Origin: Nocardioidaceae bacterium SCSIO 66511
GTDB lineage: Bacteria > Actinomycetota > Actinomycetes > Propionibacteriales > Nocardioidaceae
DNA: 64,000 bases
Assembly: GCA_023100825.1 (NCBI GenBank)
Contig: CP095846.1
Span: 1,054,001 to 1,118,000, forward strand
Direction of reading: 5' to 3'
Shown in pieces: positions 44,894 to 56,643 of the stretch; positions within the stretch are counted from its first letter, which is position 1; the number at the start of each line of letters is the position of its first letter. The position numbers and the translations under genes are program-made. The notes beneath the pieces were generated by a model, which was not told the origin of the DNA, ran no database searches, and saw only the letters and a list, made by a program, of their open reading frames with translations.

Positions 44894-46452
44894 GCACGAC
44901 TGAGGGGCGCAGACCACTGCGCAGAGCCCTGATCTCGGTGTATGACAAGACCGGGCTCGAGGAGCTTGCCATCGGCCTGCACGAGGCGGGCGTCGCACTC
45001 GTGTCGACCGGCTCGACGGCCGGGCGGATTGCCGACGCGGGCGTACCGGTGACCAAGGTCGAAGACCTCACGGGCTTCCCCGAGTGCCTCGACGGTCGCG
45101 TCAAGACGCTGCATCCGAAGGTGCATGCGGGCATCCTGGCCGACCTGCGGCTCGATGAGCACCAGCGCCAGCTCGCCGACCTCGGGATCGAGCCGTTCGA
45201 CCTCGTCGTCAGCAACCTCTACCCGTTCGTCGACACCGTGAACTCCGGCGCCGGTCCCGACGAGGTCGTCGAGCAGATCGACATCGGCGGGCCGTCGATG
45301 GTGCGTGCGGCCGCCAAGAACCATCCGTCGGTCGCGATCGTCGTGTCTCCGGATCGGTACGCCGACGTACTGGCTGCCGCCAGTGGCGGCGGGTTCAGCC
45401 TCGACGAGCGCAAGCGGCTGGCTGCCGAGGCGTTCGCGCACACGGCCTCGTACGACGTGGCTGTAGCGTCGTGGTTCGCGAACCAGTACGCGCCCGACGG
45501 CGCCGGTTTCCCCGCCTGGACCGGTGCGACGTGGGAGCGGCAGGCCGTGCTCCGCTACGGCGAGAACCCGCACCAGGGTGCGGCGTTGTACCGCCACTGG
45601 CGCGGCGGGCTCGCAGCGGCGAACCAGCTGCACGGCAAGGAGATGTCGTACAACAACTACGTGGACGCGGATGCGGCTCGACGTGCGGCCGCGACGTTCG
45701 AGCGGCCGGCGGTCGCGATCATCAAGCACGCCAACCCGTGCGGTATCGCGGTCGGCATCGACGTCGCCGAGGCACACCGCCGCGCCCACGCCTGTGATCC
45801 GGTCTCGGCGTACGGCGGTGTGATCGCCGTCAACGCGCCGGTGTCGGTCGCGATGGCCGAGCAGGTCGCCGAGGTATTCACCGAGGTTGTCGTCGCACCC
45901 GCGTACGACGACGGTGCGCTGGAGATCCTGAGCCGCAAGAAGAACATCCGGCTGCTCGAGGTGCCTGCCGACGAGCACCCCGACCCGGTGGAGTTCCGCG
46001 GTATCAGCGGCGGCGTGTTGATGCAGCAGGTCGACCGCGTCGACGCGCCGGGAGACGACCCCGGTACCTGGACGCTCGCGGCAGGCGAGCCGGTGGCCGA
46101 CGACGTACTCGCCGATCTCGCCTTCGCGTGGCGCGCGTGCCGATCGGTCAAGTCCAACGCGATCCTGCTCGCGCGCGAGGGCGCGGCGGTCGGCGTCGGC
46201 ATGGGGCAGGTCAACCGGGTCGACTCGTGCCGCCTCGCGGTCGAGCGAGCGGGTGAGGAACGCGCCCGGGGAGCGGTCGCGGCATCCGATGCGTTCTTCC
46301 CGTTCCCCGACGGCCCTCAGGTACTGGTCGAGGCGGGCGTACGCGCGATCGTGCAGCCCGGCGGGTCCGTACGCGACGACGAGGTGGTCGAGTACGTCCG
46401 CAATGCCGGCGTGGCGATGTACTTCCCGGGCACGCGCCATTTCTTCCACTGA
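44890..46452 (+). CDS. purH: Bifunctional AICAR formyltransferase/IMP cyclohydrolase
   Basis: This 520-residue protein performs the last two steps of IMP synthesis. Residues 1-200 are the MGS-like IMP cyclohydrolase ([44 protein letters not shown]). The rest is the AICAR transformylase with its catalytic Lys-His in [14 protein letters not shown] and the terminal [14 protein letters not shown]. The GTG start overlaps purN (GTGA). A long hairpin repeat begins right after the stop. Confidence 0.98.
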   Translation: MSTTEGRRPLRRALISVYDKTGLEELAIGLHEAGVALVSTGSTAGRIADAGVPVTKVEDLTGFPECLDGRVKTLHPKVHAGILADLRLDEHQRQLADLGIEPFDLVVSNLYPFVDTVNSGAGPDEVVEQIDIGGPSMVRAAAKNHPSVAIVVSPDRYADVLAAASGGGFSLDERKRLAAEAFAHTASYDVAVASWFANQYAPDGAGFPAWTGATWERQAVLRYGENPHQGAALYRHWRGGLAAANQLHGKEMSYNNYVDADAARRAAATFERPAVAIIKHANPCGIAVGIDVAEAHRRAHACDPVSAYGGVIAVNAPVSVAMAEQVAEVFTEVVVAPAYDDGALEILSRKKNIRLLEVPADEHPDPVEFRGISGGVLMQQVDRVDAPGDDPGTWTLAAGEPVADDVLADLAFAWRACRSVKSNAILLAREGAAVGVGMGQVNRVDSCRLAVERAGEERARGAVAASDAFFPFPDGPQVLVEAGVRAIVQPGGSVRDDEVVEYVRNAGVAMYFPGTRHFFH

Positions 46453-46529
46453 CCCGCCCGCTGGGCCGCACGTTTCAGCCTCGATTTTTCGCGATTCGGG
46501 GCCGAAACGTGTGGCTCACGGGGCGTGGG
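46453..46529. repeat. Long hairpin, copy 2 of the dispersed intergenic repeat
   Basis: Arms 46453-46484 and 46496-46529 pair imperfectly around an 11-nt loop containing TCGCGA. The sequence is homologous to 23161-23238, about 23 kb away, including GCTGGGCCGCACGTTTC and GAAACGTG. It starts directly after the purH stop, so it is suited to terminate that operon. Its mismatches relative to copy 1 partly retain pairing. Confidence 0.75.
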
Positions 46530-46627
46530 TGGTCAAATCTCGTTGACGCTGTCGCCGCCTCCTGGCACCGTATGACCATGCTCTCTTGTCGATGTTGAGT
46601 CACTGACGTTCGCGCGGGTGGTCTGCG

Positions 46628-47830
46628 ATGACCGCCGTCCCGCGCTCCCTTGCAGTACGCGCGCTCGCGTACTTCTCCGTGCGCGACCTCATCCCGCTGT
46701 ACGCGGTGTACGCGCTGCTGTTCGCCGACCACGGTCTGTCGACGGGTGAGATCTCGTCGCTGTTCGTCATCTGGTCCGTGACGACGTTCGTCGCGGAGGT
46801 TCCGTCCGGTGCATGGGCCGACACCCTCTCCCGCCGGTTGCTTCTTGCACTGAGTTCACTGGTGTACGCCGCCGGGTTCGCCGCCTGGATCGTCGCGCCC
46901 GGGTACGCGGGCTTCCTGCTCGGCTTCGTGCTCTGGGCGATCAGTAGCGCGCTGATGTCGGGTACGTACGAGGCGTACCTCTACGACGAGCTCTCCGCGA
47001 TCGGCGCCTCGACCGCGTACCCGCGACTTCTCGGGTTCGCTCACTCGCTGTCGATGGTGTGCAACCTGGCCGCGACCCTCCTCGCAGCGCCGCTGATGGC
47101 GCTCGGCGGCTACGCGCTCGTCGGGTGGACAAGCGTCGGCGCAGCACTCGTCCAGTTCGCCGTCGCGTTGACGCTGCCCTCGGCGCCCCGGGTTGCGGCC
47201 GCACGGGTCGAGACCGGAGACGGGATCGCGCGGCGGTACGTACGGATGCTGGTGTCGGGCGTGCAGGAGGTGCGGCGCGTCCGCACCGTACGCAATGGGG
47301 TGCTGCTGACCGCGTTGCTGCTCGGTACGACGGCGTACGACGAGTACTTCCCGCTCGTTGCGCTCGACAAGGACGCCGAGCCCGCGGCCGTGCCGGTCCT
47401 GATCGCTCTGACCGTGGTCGGGCAGGCGATCGGAACCGCGCTCGCGGGGCGCACAGCCCGCATCGGGGCCCGGTCGATGGCGGCCATGGTTGCCACGGCG
47501 GGCGTACTCCTGGTCGCCGGCGCGGTGCTCGCGCAGCCGCTCGCATTCATCGTGATCGGCCTCGGCTACGGCATGGTGAGCAACGCGACGATCGTGGCCG
47601 AAGCGCGGTTGCAGGACGCGATCGAGGGCGAGGCTCGGGCGACCGTCACCTCGGTGTCCGGGCTGTCCAGCGAGCTTGTCTCCGTCGGCATCTTCGCGCT
47701 CTTCGGGGTGTTGGCTTCGCGACTGAGCGAGTCCGCGACCTTCGGAATCGTGTGCGGTCTGGTGGTGCTGGTCGCGTTCGTCACCCCGCGCTGGCTACCG
47801 CGTGTACGCGAACCGGTCGATGACCAGTAG
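46628..47830 (+). CDS. MFS transporter, 12-TM
   Basis: This 400-residue membrane protein begins with helices around RDLIPLYAVYALLFADHGLS and has the MFS loop EVPSGAWADTLSRRLLLALS between helices 2 and 3. About twelve helices can be drawn. It belongs to a group with weak substrate knowledge, and I see no specific signature. Transcription is convergent with the tetR gene, leaving 16 bp between stops. The regulator may or may not control it. Confidence 0.8.
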   Translation: MTAVPRSLAVRALAYFSVRDLIPLYAVYALLFADHGLSTGEISSLFVIWSVTTFVAEVPSGAWADTLSRRLLLALSSLVYAAGFAAWIVAPGYAGFLLGFVLWAISSALMSGTYEAYLYDELSAIGASTAYPRLLGFAHSLSMVCNLAATLLAAPLMALGGYALVGWTSVGAALVQFAVALTLPSAPRVAAARVETGDGIARRYVRMLVSGVQEVRRVRTVRNGVLLTALLLGTTAYDEYFPLVALDKDAEPAAVPVLIALTVVGQAIGTALAGRTARIGARSMAAMVATAGVLLVAGAVLAQPLAFIVIGLGYGMVSNATIVAEARLQDAIEGEARATVTSVSGLSSELVSVGIFALFGVLASRLSESATFGIVCGLVVLVAFVTPRWLPRVREPVDDQ

Positions 47831-47846
47831 CCAGTAGGGGGAGAGG

Positions 47847-48500
47847 TCAGGTCTGCGCGGCGTCCGTACCGAGCCGAGCGATGGCGTCGGACAGCTCGTC
47901 GTGGTCGAGTAGGTCGGCCACGATGACCGACCGAAGCGAATGGAACAGGAGCCGCGCCTCCTCCTCGGTGCTGTGGCGTTCGCTGAGCCGGTCGAGGGCG
48001 TGCCCGGCGACGAGCGCGACGGCCGAGGTCGCGACCCGCTCCGGGTTGCGCGTACCCAACCGAGTCAGCACGCTGGCCGCGACCGATTCGAGCGACTCGA
48101 GCATGCGGGTCATCGTCGGCCGGAGCTCGGGATCGCGGGCGACCGCGATCAGGATCGACAGCTGAGTAGCAACGAGCGCGGGCGGCCGGCTGGAGAGGAT
48201 GTGCGCGATCAGGTCGACAGGCTCGGCCGGCACGGTGCCCATCGCCTCGGCGACGGTGGTGAGCGCTTCGAGTTCGGTGATCCAGTTCTCCATGTGCCGC
48301 GACAGCGCCTCGCGTACCATCTCGTCGATCGACGAGAAGTAGTACGTCGTGCTCGCGGTCGGCAGGCCGGCTCTCGACGCGACGGCCCGATGCGTGACCG
48401 CACGCGTGCCCGACTCGGCGAACAGCTCGATCGCTGCGTCGAGCAGGGCATCCTTTCGTTCGCGGCTGCGCTCCTGACTCAACCGTGCGCGTGTTGGCAT
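47847..48500 (-). CDS. TetR-family regulator
   Basis: This 217-residue protein has an N-terminal TetR helix-turn-helix (KDALLDAAIELFAESGTRAVTHRAVASRAGLPTASTTYYFSS). A helical ligand/dimer domain follows. I start at ATG 48500 because the HTH begins about 16 residues later; the open frame further upstream runs toward folD and lacks conserved residues. It faces away from folD and towards the MFS gene. The ligand is unknown. Confidence 0.9.
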   Translation of the reverse strand: MPTRARLSQERSRERKDALLDAAIELFAESGTRAVTHRAVASRAGLPTASTTYYFSSIDEMVREALSRHMENWITELEALTTVAEAMGTVPAEPVDLIAHILSSRPPALVATQLSILIAVARDPELRPTMTRMLESLESVAASVLTRLGTRNPERVATSAVALVAGHALDRLSERHSTEEEARLLFHSLRSVIVADLLDHDELSDAIARLGTDAAQT

Positions 48501-48639
48501 TGCGTCAGCTCCTGGACGGTGTGGACTCACCCGTTGTTCGCCATTCAACCACCCGTACGTGTCGCGGTAGCCGGGAACCGAGGACATTCCAGGGCCCATC
48601 CACGCCGCGCGCATCCGCTCGTCTGGCAGACTTCCGTCC

Positions 48640-49491
48640 GTGACGGCACAGATCCTGGACGGTAAGGCGACCGCGGCGGCAATCAAGTCCGAGCTGCGTG
48701 ATCGCGTGACCAAGCTCGCCGAGCGCGGCGTCGTACCCGGGCTCGGTACGGTCCTCGTCGGAGACGATGCGGCGAGTCACCAGTACGTCGCGGGCAAGCA
48801 CCGCGACTGTGCCCAGGTCGGTATCGAGTCCATTCGCGTCGACCTGCCCGCGACCGCCTCGCAGTCCGATGTCGAGGACGCAGTTGCGCGGCTCAACGCC
48901 GATCCGTCCTGTCACGGCTACATCGTGCAGCTGCCGCTGCCGAAGGGGCTCGACGAGAACCGCGTGCTCGGGCTCGTAGACCCGGTGAAAGACGCCGACG
49001 GTCTGCACCCCACGAACCTCGGTTGGCTCGTGCTGGGCAAGCCCGCTCCGCTGCCGTGTACGCCGCGCGGCATCGTCGAGCTGCTGCGTCGGCACGGCGT
49101 CGAGATCGCCGGCGCCGAGGTCTGTGTGATCGGCCGCGGGATCACCGTGGGCCGACCGATGGGGCTACTGCTGACGCGGCGAAGCGAGAACGCCACCGTG
49201 ACGCTGTGCCACACCGGTACGCGCGACCTGGCAGCACACGTTCGCCGCGCCGATATCGTCGTCGCCGCGGCCGGCGTACCCGGCATCGTCACGGCCGAGA
49301 TGGTCAAGCCAGGCGCGGCCCTGCTCGATGTCGGCGTGAGTCGCGATGAGACGGGCATCGTCGGCGACGTCGCGGACGATGCCCGTGAGGTGGCCGGCTG
49401 GATCTCGCCGAACCCCGGTGGCGTCGGGCCGATGACGCGAGCGCTGCTGCTCACCAACGTCGTCGAGGCCGCCGAGCGAGCCGCCGAGTGA
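48640..49491 (+). CDS. folD: Bifunctional methylene-THF dehydrogenase/cyclohydrolase
   Basis: This 283-residue enzyme interconverts methylene-, methenyl- and 10-formyl-THF. It has the catalytic YVAGK (Tyr/Lys pair), [19 protein letters not shown], the nucleotide-binding [16 protein letters not shown] and [15 protein letters not shown] 48640 lies 7 nt after CAGACT, a likely -10 element, so the gene may be leaderless. It would supply formyl-THF for purN and purH nearby. The stop overlaps the next gene by 4 bp. Confidence 0.97.
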   Translation: MTAQILDGKATAAAIKSELRDRVTKLAERGVVPGLGTVLVGDDAASHQYVAGKHRDCAQVGIESIRVDLPATASQSDVEDAVARLNADPSCHGYIVQLPLPKGLDENRVLGLVDPVKDADGLHPTNLGWLVLGKPAPLPCTPRGIVELLRRHGVEIAGAEVCVIGRGITVGRPMGLLLTRRSENATVTLCHTGTRDLAAHVRRADIVVAAAGVPGIVTAEMVKPGAALLDVGVSRDETGIVGDVADDAREVAGWISPNPGGVGPMTRALLLTNVVEAAERAAE

Positions 49492-49772
49492 TGCGACCGC
49501 GCCGACTGCCGTTCGGAACGATCGTCTACGCCCTTGCTCTACTGGTGATGGCTGCCGGGCTCGTGGTGATGGCGTTCGGCCCGTGGCGGCTCGGTGTCTC
49601 GCTCTGCGGCGGCGCCTTCGCCGGTGCGGCGGTTGCGCGGATCGCGATACCGGAGCGGTCCGCCGGACTCCTGCGCGTACGCCGGCGGGTGATCGACGTG
49701 CTGTGGATGGGCGCCCTCGCCGGCTTGATCATCACGCTCGCGATCGTGATCCCGTCCCAGCCGTCGCCCTGA
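49488..49772 (+). CDS. DUF3017 small membrane protein
   Basis: This 94-residue protein has three hydrophobic helices (about 9-29, 33-50 and 70-88) and a basic loop RVRRRVIDV. Its size, pattern and position right after folD fit the DUF3017 family found in actinobacteria. The function is unknown. GTG 49488 overlaps the folD stop; ATG 49491 is an alternative start. It converges with mdh. Confidence 0.8.
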   Translation: MMRPRRLPFGTIVYALALLVMAAGLVVMAFGPWRLGVSLCGGAFAGAAVARIAIPERSAGLLRVRRRVIDVLWMGALAGLIITLAIVIPSQPSP

Positions 49773-49823
49773 CGATGCCGACGGCGGGGCACCCCCGGCG
49801 GATCGAGGGCGCCCCTTCGGCGC

Positions 49824-51479
<1,656 letters not shown>

Positions 51480-51546
51480 ATCTCATCCGTGCGCGCGACG
51501 ACGTGTGTGCGGATTCCTCCCTGCTCCAGACAAGGACCAACACTGC

Positions 51547-52242
51547 ATGCACACCATCGTGCGCCGCATCGCGGCGCCCATCATCCTGGCCGGGGGCGCG
51601 ATCGCGCTCGGGGCCGTTCCCGCCTCCGCACATGTCGGCGTCACGCCGTCGACGACCGAGGCGGGGGAGTACGCACTCCTCACGTTCTCCGTGCCGCACG
51701 GCTGCGACGGTTCGGCGACGACCAAGGTCGCGATCGACATCCCGAAGGGCATCGACGTCGTCACGCCGACGGTCAACGACGGCTGGACGGTCGAAAAGGA
51801 AACCGAGCCGGTCGAGGGGGCGGAGGGCAACGAACGGGTTTCTCGTGTCACGTACACGGCGAAGAAGCCGTTGCCGGACGGATATCGCGACGCGTTCGAG
51901 CTCAACGCCCCGCTGCCGACCGAGCCCGGTCAGACGCTGCTGTTCCCCACGATGCAGACGTGTGAGAAGGGCGAGACGAATTGGAACGAGGTGCCGAAGG
52001 ACGGCCAGACCGAGGACGACCTCGACGCCCCTGCGCCGGCGATCACGTTGACCGAACCGGAGTCCGAGTCGGCTGAGGAGGCTTCGACAAGCGAGGCCAC
52101 GGGCTCATCCGATGCCGCCGAGTCGACTGAGGCGTCGTCCGACGACTCCTCCGACGCCCTCGCGTGGACCGCGCTCGGAGTCGGCGCCGCCGGCGTCGTG
52201 ATCGGTGGCGTGGCGCTCGCCCGTTCGCGTACGCGCGCCTGA
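51547..52242 (+). CDS. YcnI-like DUF1775 protein, putative copper-binding surface protein
   Basis: This 231-residue protein has a clear signal peptide ending PASA-HVGV, which leaves His29 at the mature N-terminus, as needed for the known YcnI copper site. The DUF1775 domain spans about residues 29-165 (GVTPSTTEAGEYALLTFSVPHGC through NWNEVPKDG), with two cysteines. A Ser/Glu-rich stalk and a C-terminal membrane helix (ALAWTALGVGAAGVVIGGVALARSRTRA) follow. It is therefore anchored outside the membrane. The role in copper homeostasis is inferred from the family. Confidence 0.88.
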   Translation: MHTIVRRIAAPIILAGGAIALGAVPASAHVGVTPSTTEAGEYALLTFSVPHGCDGSATTKVAIDIPKGIDVVTPTVNDGWTVEKETEPVEGAEGNERVSRVTYTAKKPLPDGYRDAFELNAPLPTEPGQTLLFPTMQTCEKGETNWNEVPKDGQTEDDLDAPAPAITLTEPESESAEEASTSEATGSSDAAESTEASSDDSSDALAWTALGVGAAGVVIGGVALARSRTRA

Positions 52243-52314
52243 CCCCCGCTGGGCCCGACGTTCGAGTGGGAACCGCCCGGCGTTTCCCACTCGAACGTCA
52301 CGCCACAGGGGCGG
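52243..52314. repeat. Long hairpin, divergent third copy of the intergenic repeat
   Basis: ACGTTCGAGTGGGAA (52258-52272) pairs perfectly with TTCCCACTCGAACGT (52284-52298). The flanks CCCCGCTGGGCC and CAGGGGCGG resemble the ends of the copies at 23161 and 46453, but the inner arms differ. The element lies after the YcnI stop and before the MFS ribosome-binding site. Confidence 0.55.
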
Positions 52315-52326
52315 AGGCTGGGCGGT

Positions 52327-53610
52327 GTGAGCGAGTTCATGGGACCGTTACGGAACGAACCGCCGGCCCGATGCATTGAAACCACGGTGACCACCACGAC
52401 CGCGCCCGCACCACCGACCCGCACCTCGCGTACGCCGAACGCCGCGTACGCGATCGTCGCGTTGGCGCTCGGCGGCTTCGCGATCGGTACGACCGAGTTC
52501 GTCACGATGGGCCTGCTGCCCGAGATCGCGACAGGTATCGGCGAGTCGATCCCCAGCACCGGCCACATCATCTCCGCGTACGCGGTCGGTGTGTTCGTCG
52601 GCGCGCCTCTGATCGTCTCGGTGTCCGCACGACTGCCGCGACGGGCGCTCGCAATCGGGCTCGTGCTCGCGCTCGGCGTCGGTAACCTGCTGACCGTTCT
52701 GGCGCAGAGCTATCCGATGCTGATGGCCGCCAGGTTCATCGCGGGCCTTCCGCACGGCGCGTACTTCGGCGTCGCCTCGCTCATCGCGGCCTCGCTCGTC
52801 ACGCCCGACAAACGCGGACGCGCGGTCAGCTCGGTGATGCTCGGCCTCGCGGTCGCGAACGTCGCGGGCGTACCCGCCGCGACCTGGCTCGGCCAGACGC
52901 TCGGTTGGCGTACGGCGTACGTGAGCGTCGTGCTGATCACGCTTGCGACAGCCGCTCTCATCCTGGCGTACGTACCGCACAGTCCGGGCGACCGCGAGGC
53001 GAGCGTTCGTACCGAACTGTCGGCGCTGAGACGCCCGCAGGTGTGGCTCACGCTGGCCATCGGCACAGTCGGCTTCGGTGGGATGTTCGCGATGTACAGC
53101 TACATCGCGCCGGTCGTCACCGATGTCGCGCACCAGGGCAAGTCGTTCATCCCGCTGGTGCTGTTCGCGTACGGGGTGGGCGGCGTCGCCGGTACGGCGC
53201 TCGGCGGCCGGCTCGCGGACTGGGCGATCCTGCGCTCGCTGATGGGAGCGCTGGTCGCGACCGCGGTCCTGCTCGCGGTGTTCACCCAGGCTGCGTCGTA
53301 CGCGCCGGCGCTGGTCGCCACGGTCTTCCTCATCTCGCTGACGGCGTCGACCCTCGTCGTGTGTCTGCAGATGCGTCTGATGGAGGTAGCCGGCCATGCC
53401 GCGATGCTCGGCGCGGCGCTCAACCACTCGTCACTCAACGCCGCCAACGCACTCGGCGCCTGGCTCGGCGGTGTCGTCATCGCGGGCGGCTACGGCTACA
53501 CGGCGCCGAGCGCGGTCGGCTCGGTACTCGCCCTCGCAGGCATCGCGATCCTCGCGGTGTCGGGGTTCCTGTACCGCAACGAGCGGCTGTCGCTCTCGCT
53601 CTCGCACTGA
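52327..53610 (+). CDS. DHA1-type MFS exporter
   Basis: This 427-residue transporter starts its helices at NAAYAIVALALGGFAIGTTEFVTMGLLPEIATGI, typical of the AraJ/PbuE-like sugar or nucleoside efflux group. The loop 2-3 motif appears as SVSARLPRRALAIGLV. Motif C-like VANVAGVPAATWLGQTLGWRTAY follows. Twelve helices can be drawn. GTG 52327 has GGAGG 9 nt upstream; GTG 52387 is a shorter alternative and would omit the variable N-terminus. The substrate is unknown. Confidence 0.85.
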   Translation: MSEFMGPLRNEPPARCIETTVTTTTAPAPPTRTSRTPNAAYAIVALALGGFAIGTTEFVTMGLLPEIATGIGESIPSTGHIISAYAVGVFVGAPLIVSVSARLPRRALAIGLVLALGVGNLLTVLAQSYPMLMAARFIAGLPHGAYFGVASLIAASLVTPDKRGRAVSSVMLGLAVANVAGVPAATWLGQTLGWRTAYVSVVLITLATAALILAYVPHSPGDREASVRTELSALRRPQVWLTLAIGTVGFGGMFAMYSYIAPVVTDVAHQGKSFIPLVLFAYGVGGVAGTALGGRLADWAILRSLMGALVATAVLLAVFTQAASYAPALVATVFLISLTASTLVVCLQMRLMEVAGHAAMLGAALNHSSLNAANALGAWLGGVVIAGGYGYTAPSAVGSVLALAGIAILAVSGFLYRNERLSLSLSH

Positions 53611-53621
53611 CCGCTCGGGCG

Positions 53622-53960
53622 TCAGTCAGTGGTCGAAGCGTCTCCGCGCAACTGTCGGAGGAGCCGTGGAAGCTCGTTAGTCAGAACGTTCCAGACGATG
53701 CGGTCGTTGACGCCCTGATAAGTGTGCGCAAGTCGGTTCCGCATACCGATGATCGCCGCGGCGTCGGGAATCTGCGTTCGCGTTTGCGAGGACATCCCAG
53801 CGACCGCGGTGGCGACGTCGATGACAACCGATCGTGCAGCGCGTCGGAGTATGTCGTCGGCAGGGTTGAAGAATGCCGTCTCACCATGCCCCACGATGCG
53901 CTCAGCCGTCGCCACGAACCCCGCCACGTCGTCGACGAGATCGTCGTCGCTGCGCCTCAA
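53622..53960 (-). CDS. hepT: HepT-family RNase toxin (DUF86)
   Basis: This 112-residue protein has the HepT RX4HXY motif in GMRNRLAHTY (Arg74, His79, Tyr81) and the helical HEPN framework expected for the toxin. HEPN toxins cleave RNA and are silenced by their nucleotidyltransferase partner. The start codon is TTG 53960, overlapping the stop of mntA by 4 bp (TTGA). The antitoxin gene comes first, as usual. Confidence 0.88.
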   Translation of the reverse strand: MRRSDDDLVDDVAGFVATAERIVGHGETAFFNPADDILRRAARSVVIDVATAVAGMSSQTRTQIPDAAAIIGMRNRLAHTYQGVNDRIVWNVLTNELPRLLRQLRGDASTTD

Positions 53961-54412
53961 AGCGCAACCGCTTCTTGGCGGGCCCGTCGGAGTACCCGCG
54001 AGTCTCCGTCGTCGTCGACGATGTCGACCGGTACGCCGAGGACTCGTTCCAGCTCATCGGCCATTCGAGTGAGATCGAGCAGGGTCGCATCGTCGTCGAA
54101 GTCGACGAGCAGATCGAGATCACTGCCACTCGTGTCCTCTCCCCGCGCGGTCGACCCAAACGCGCGGGGGTGGCGAGCGCGATGACTCTCAACAATTTCG
54201 AGCACTGCATCACGATGCAGTCGGATGGCGTGCGATGGTCGTAGCCTGCATGCAGCGAGTAGTCGCTCGACGGTCTCGCGTCGGGGCTCGACCAGCCCGC
54301 GTTCGATCGCCGAGATGTTCGGCTGACGCACGCTGCTACGCTCGGCGAGCTCGCGCTGGGTGAGGTTGGCTGCGGAACGCGCGGCACGTACTTGTTGTCC
54401 GGTCGAGCCCAT
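53957..54412 (-). CDS. mntA: MntA-type antitoxin: helix-turn-helix fused to a nucleotidyltransferase domain
   Basis: This 151-residue protein has an N-terminal XRE helix-turn-helix (about residues 6-60: ARSAANLTQRELAERSSVRQPNISAIERG). It is joined to a minimal nucleotidyltransferase with GS at 86-87 and DxD at 98-100 (GSTARGEDTSGSDLDLLVDF). MntA antitoxins AMPylate HepT at its Tyr; the extra HTH likely gives autoregulation. I chose ATG 54412 because TATAAT lies 6 nt upstream; ATG 54436 would place the promoter inside the gene. Confidence 0.88.
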   Translation of the reverse strand: MGSTGQQVRAARSAANLTQRELAERSSVRQPNISAIERGLVEPRRETVERLLAACRLRPSHAIRLHRDAVLEIVESHRARHPRAFGSTARGEDTSGSDLDLLVDFDDDATLLDLTRMADELERVLGVPVDIVDDDGDSRVLRRARQEAVAL

Positions 54413-54418
54413 GACCTG

Positions 54419-54424
54419 ATTATA
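54419..54424 (-). promoter_or_regulatory. TATAAT -10 element of a leaderless mntA-hepT promoter
   Basis: On the minus strand a perfect TATAAT is followed by 6 nt and ATG 54412. It lies in an unusually AT-rich patch (about 54418-54443) for this genome. The spacing fits a transcript that starts at the initiation codon. Nearby TATAT half-sites could bind the HTH of MntA. Confidence 0.6.
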
Positions 54425-54478
54425 TCGTCCCGGCATATATTTGCGCCTGATCGTTCAACCGACCGGTACGGAGGCGAT

Positions 54479-55018
54479 TCAGTCGCCGACCCGGTAGTCG
54501 GCGAGCAGCGCACCGGTGGGCGTACGCTCCGCGCGTAGCAGTTCGAGCCGCCGACCCGCTGAGTTGTCGTCGAAGAGGCGCCTGCCCTTGGCGGCGATCG
54601 TCGGGGAGATGACGAGGCGGAGCTCGTCGGCCTCGCCGGTACGAAGCAGCGACTGAGCGAGGGTGAGGCTCCCGTGCACGCCGATGTCGGCGCCCGGTTG
54701 CTGCCGCAGCCGGGCGATCGATGACGCGAGCGGTGCGTCGAGCGCGGTTGCGTTGTGCCACTCTCCGTCCAGCTCCGACGACGTCACGACGTACTTCGAG
54801 ACGGTGTTGATGAAGCTCGCGAATGGTTCCAGCTCGGAGTCGGGCCAGTCGCGCGACCATTCGTCGTACATCGTTCGGCCGAGCAGCACCGCATCCTGAG
54901 ACTCGATCACTCGGCGAAGGTTCGCGAGCATCAGCTCGTCGAAGTCATGGATGAAGTCGCTCGGTGACTCTGCGACACCGTCCAGCGACAGAAGTGTGTA
55001 GACGACTACCTTGCGCAT
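54479..55018 (-). CDS. DHFR/RibD-type reductase family protein
   Basis: This 179-residue protein has the RibD C-terminal/dihydrofolate reductase-like fold. It shows VVYTLLSLDGVAESP at the start, AVLLGRTMYDEW in the nucleotide region and GSLTLAQSLL-GEADELRLVISP near the end. Such proteins are NADPH-dependent and often not authentic DHFR. ATG 55018 is chosen because the fold begins at MRKVVVY; the longer frame upstream has no support. It is in the same direction as mntA-hepT, 66 bp upstream of it. The substrate is unknown. Confidence 0.85.
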   Translation of the reverse strand: MRKVVVYTLLSLDGVAESPSDFIHDFDELMLANLRRVIESQDAVLLGRTMYDEWSRDWPDSELEPFASFINTVSKYVVTSSELDGEWHNATALDAPLASSIARLRQQPGADIGVHGSLTLAQSLLRTGEADELRLVISPTIAAKGRRLFDDNSAGRRLELLRAERTPTGALLADYRVGD

Positions 55019-55137
55019 CGTGACATCTCCTCGGTGTGGTGCCGTCCTGTAGTCGGAGCCGGCCACCGAAACTCATCGGTCCGGCGCGGGCCAGATCCTG
55101 TCTGGCGCACCGCTGCGGGTCGTGATGTGATCAGTAC

Positions 55138-56643
55138 GTGTCACAGCTCTATATCGGTGGCCAATGGGGCCACGCAGCAGACGGAAACACTCGGGAGATC
55201 CGCTGTCCGGCGGACGGTACGCACGTTCGTACCGTCCCGGAGGCGAGCGCCGGCGACGCGGAGAGGGCGATCGCGGCGGCCCGCGTGGCGTTCGACGACG
55301 GCGCCTGGGCGAACGGCTCCTCGCTCGAACGCGGCATGATCCTCAGCCGGGTCGCCGACATCCTCGCTCGCGACAAGGCGAAGGTCGCCGAGCTCGAGTC
55401 GCGCGACACGGGTAAGCGCCTCGTCGAGAGCGAGTACGACGTCGACGACATCGAGGGGGTGTTCCGCCACTACGCGGGTCTCGCCGGCGCGGAGGCCGGT
55501 CGGGTCGTCGACACCGGGCAACCGAACATCTCGAGTCGCGTCGTGCACGAACCGGTCGGCGTGTGCTCACTGATCACGCCGTGGAACTACCCGCTTCTGC
55601 AGACCGCTTGGAAGGTCGCGCCGGCACTGGCAGCCGGCAACACGTTTGTGCTGAAGCCGAGCGAGCTCACTCCCTCGACCGGCATCTGGCTGATGCGGGC
55701 CCTGACCGAGGCCGGCGTACCCGCGGGTGTCGCGAACCTCATCCTCGGGAGCGGTGCCGACGTCGGCCCGACGCTGACCAGCGATCCGCGGGTCGACCTG
55801 GTCTCGTTCACCGGCGGACTGATCACCGGCCGTTCGATCATGGCGTCTGCCGCTGCCACCGTGAAGAAGGTCGCGCTCGAGCTCGGTGGCAAGAACCCCA
55901 ACGTCGTGTTCGCCGACGCCGACCAGGAGACCGCGCTCGACTACGCGCTCACCGCGGTGTTCCTGCATTCCGGGCAGGTGTGTTCTGCGGGTGCGCGGCT
56001 GATCGTCGAGGAGTCGATCCACGACGACTTCGTCGACGAGCTCGTCCGCCGCGCGCGCACCATCAGGCTCGGCGGACCGTTCGACGAGAGCGCCGAAACC
56101 GGGCCGCTGATCTCCGCGGCGCATCGCGACAAGGTGGAGGCGTACGTTGCCGCCGGCATCAAGGAAGGCGCCACGCTGCGCTGTGGCGGGGCGCGTCCCG
56201 ACGACCCCGCACTCGCTGACGGCTATTACTACCTGCCCACCGTTCTCGACGGATGCACCGCCGATATGTCTATCACCCAGAACGAATCGTTCGGACCGAT
56301 CCTCACCGTCGAGACGTTCCGCTCGGAGGAAGAAGCGGTCGCGATCGCCAACGACAGCATCTACGGCCTTGCCGGTGCGGTCTGGACGACCGATGCCGGT
56401 CGCGCGGAGCGGGTAGCGCGCGGGCTGCGCATGGGCACCGTCTGGATCAACGACTTCCACCCGTACGTACCGCAGGCCGAATGGGGCGGCTACAAGCAGT
56501 CCGGGTTCGGCCGCGAGCTCGGTCTCACCGGCCTCGAGGAATACCGCGAGACCAAGCACATCTGGCACAACATCGACCCGAAGCCGATCCGGTGGTTCTC
56601 CAACGGAGACGGCAATGTGACGACCGGAGGCGCCGGAGCATGA
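55138..56643 (+). CDS. betB: Betaine-aldehyde dehydrogenase
   Basis: This 501-residue enzyme oxidises betaine aldehyde to glycine betaine with NAD+. It has the catalytic glutamate in [12 protein letters not shown] and cysteine in [27 protein letters not shown] follows near the C-terminus. The BetB identity is supported mainly by the adjoining choline dehydrogenase and choline transporter. GTG 55138 starts the operon; the stop overlaps betA by 4 bp. Confidence 0.92.
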   Translation: MSQLYIGGQWGHAADGNTREIRCPADGTHVRTVPEASAGDAERAIAAARVAFDDGAWANGSSLERGMILSRVADILARDKAKVAELESRDTGKRLVESEYDVDDIEGVFRHYAGLAGAEAGRVVDTGQPNISSRVVHEPVGVCSLITPWNYPLLQTAWKVAPALAAGNTFVLKPSELTPSTGIWLMRALTEAGVPAGVANLILGSGADVGPTLTSDPRVDLVSFTGGLITGRSIMASAAATVKKVALELGGKNPNVVFADADQETALDYALTAVFLHSGQVCSAGARLIVEESIHDDFVDELVRRARTIRLGGPFDESAETGPLISAAHRDKVEAYVAAGIKEGATLRCGGARPDDPALADGYYYLPTVLDGCTADMSITQNESFGPILTVETFRSEEEAVAIANDSIYGLAGAVWTTDAGRAERVARGLRMGTVWINDFHPYVPQAEWGGYKQSGFGRELGLTGLEEYRETKHIWHNIDPKPIRWFSNGDGNVTTGGAGA

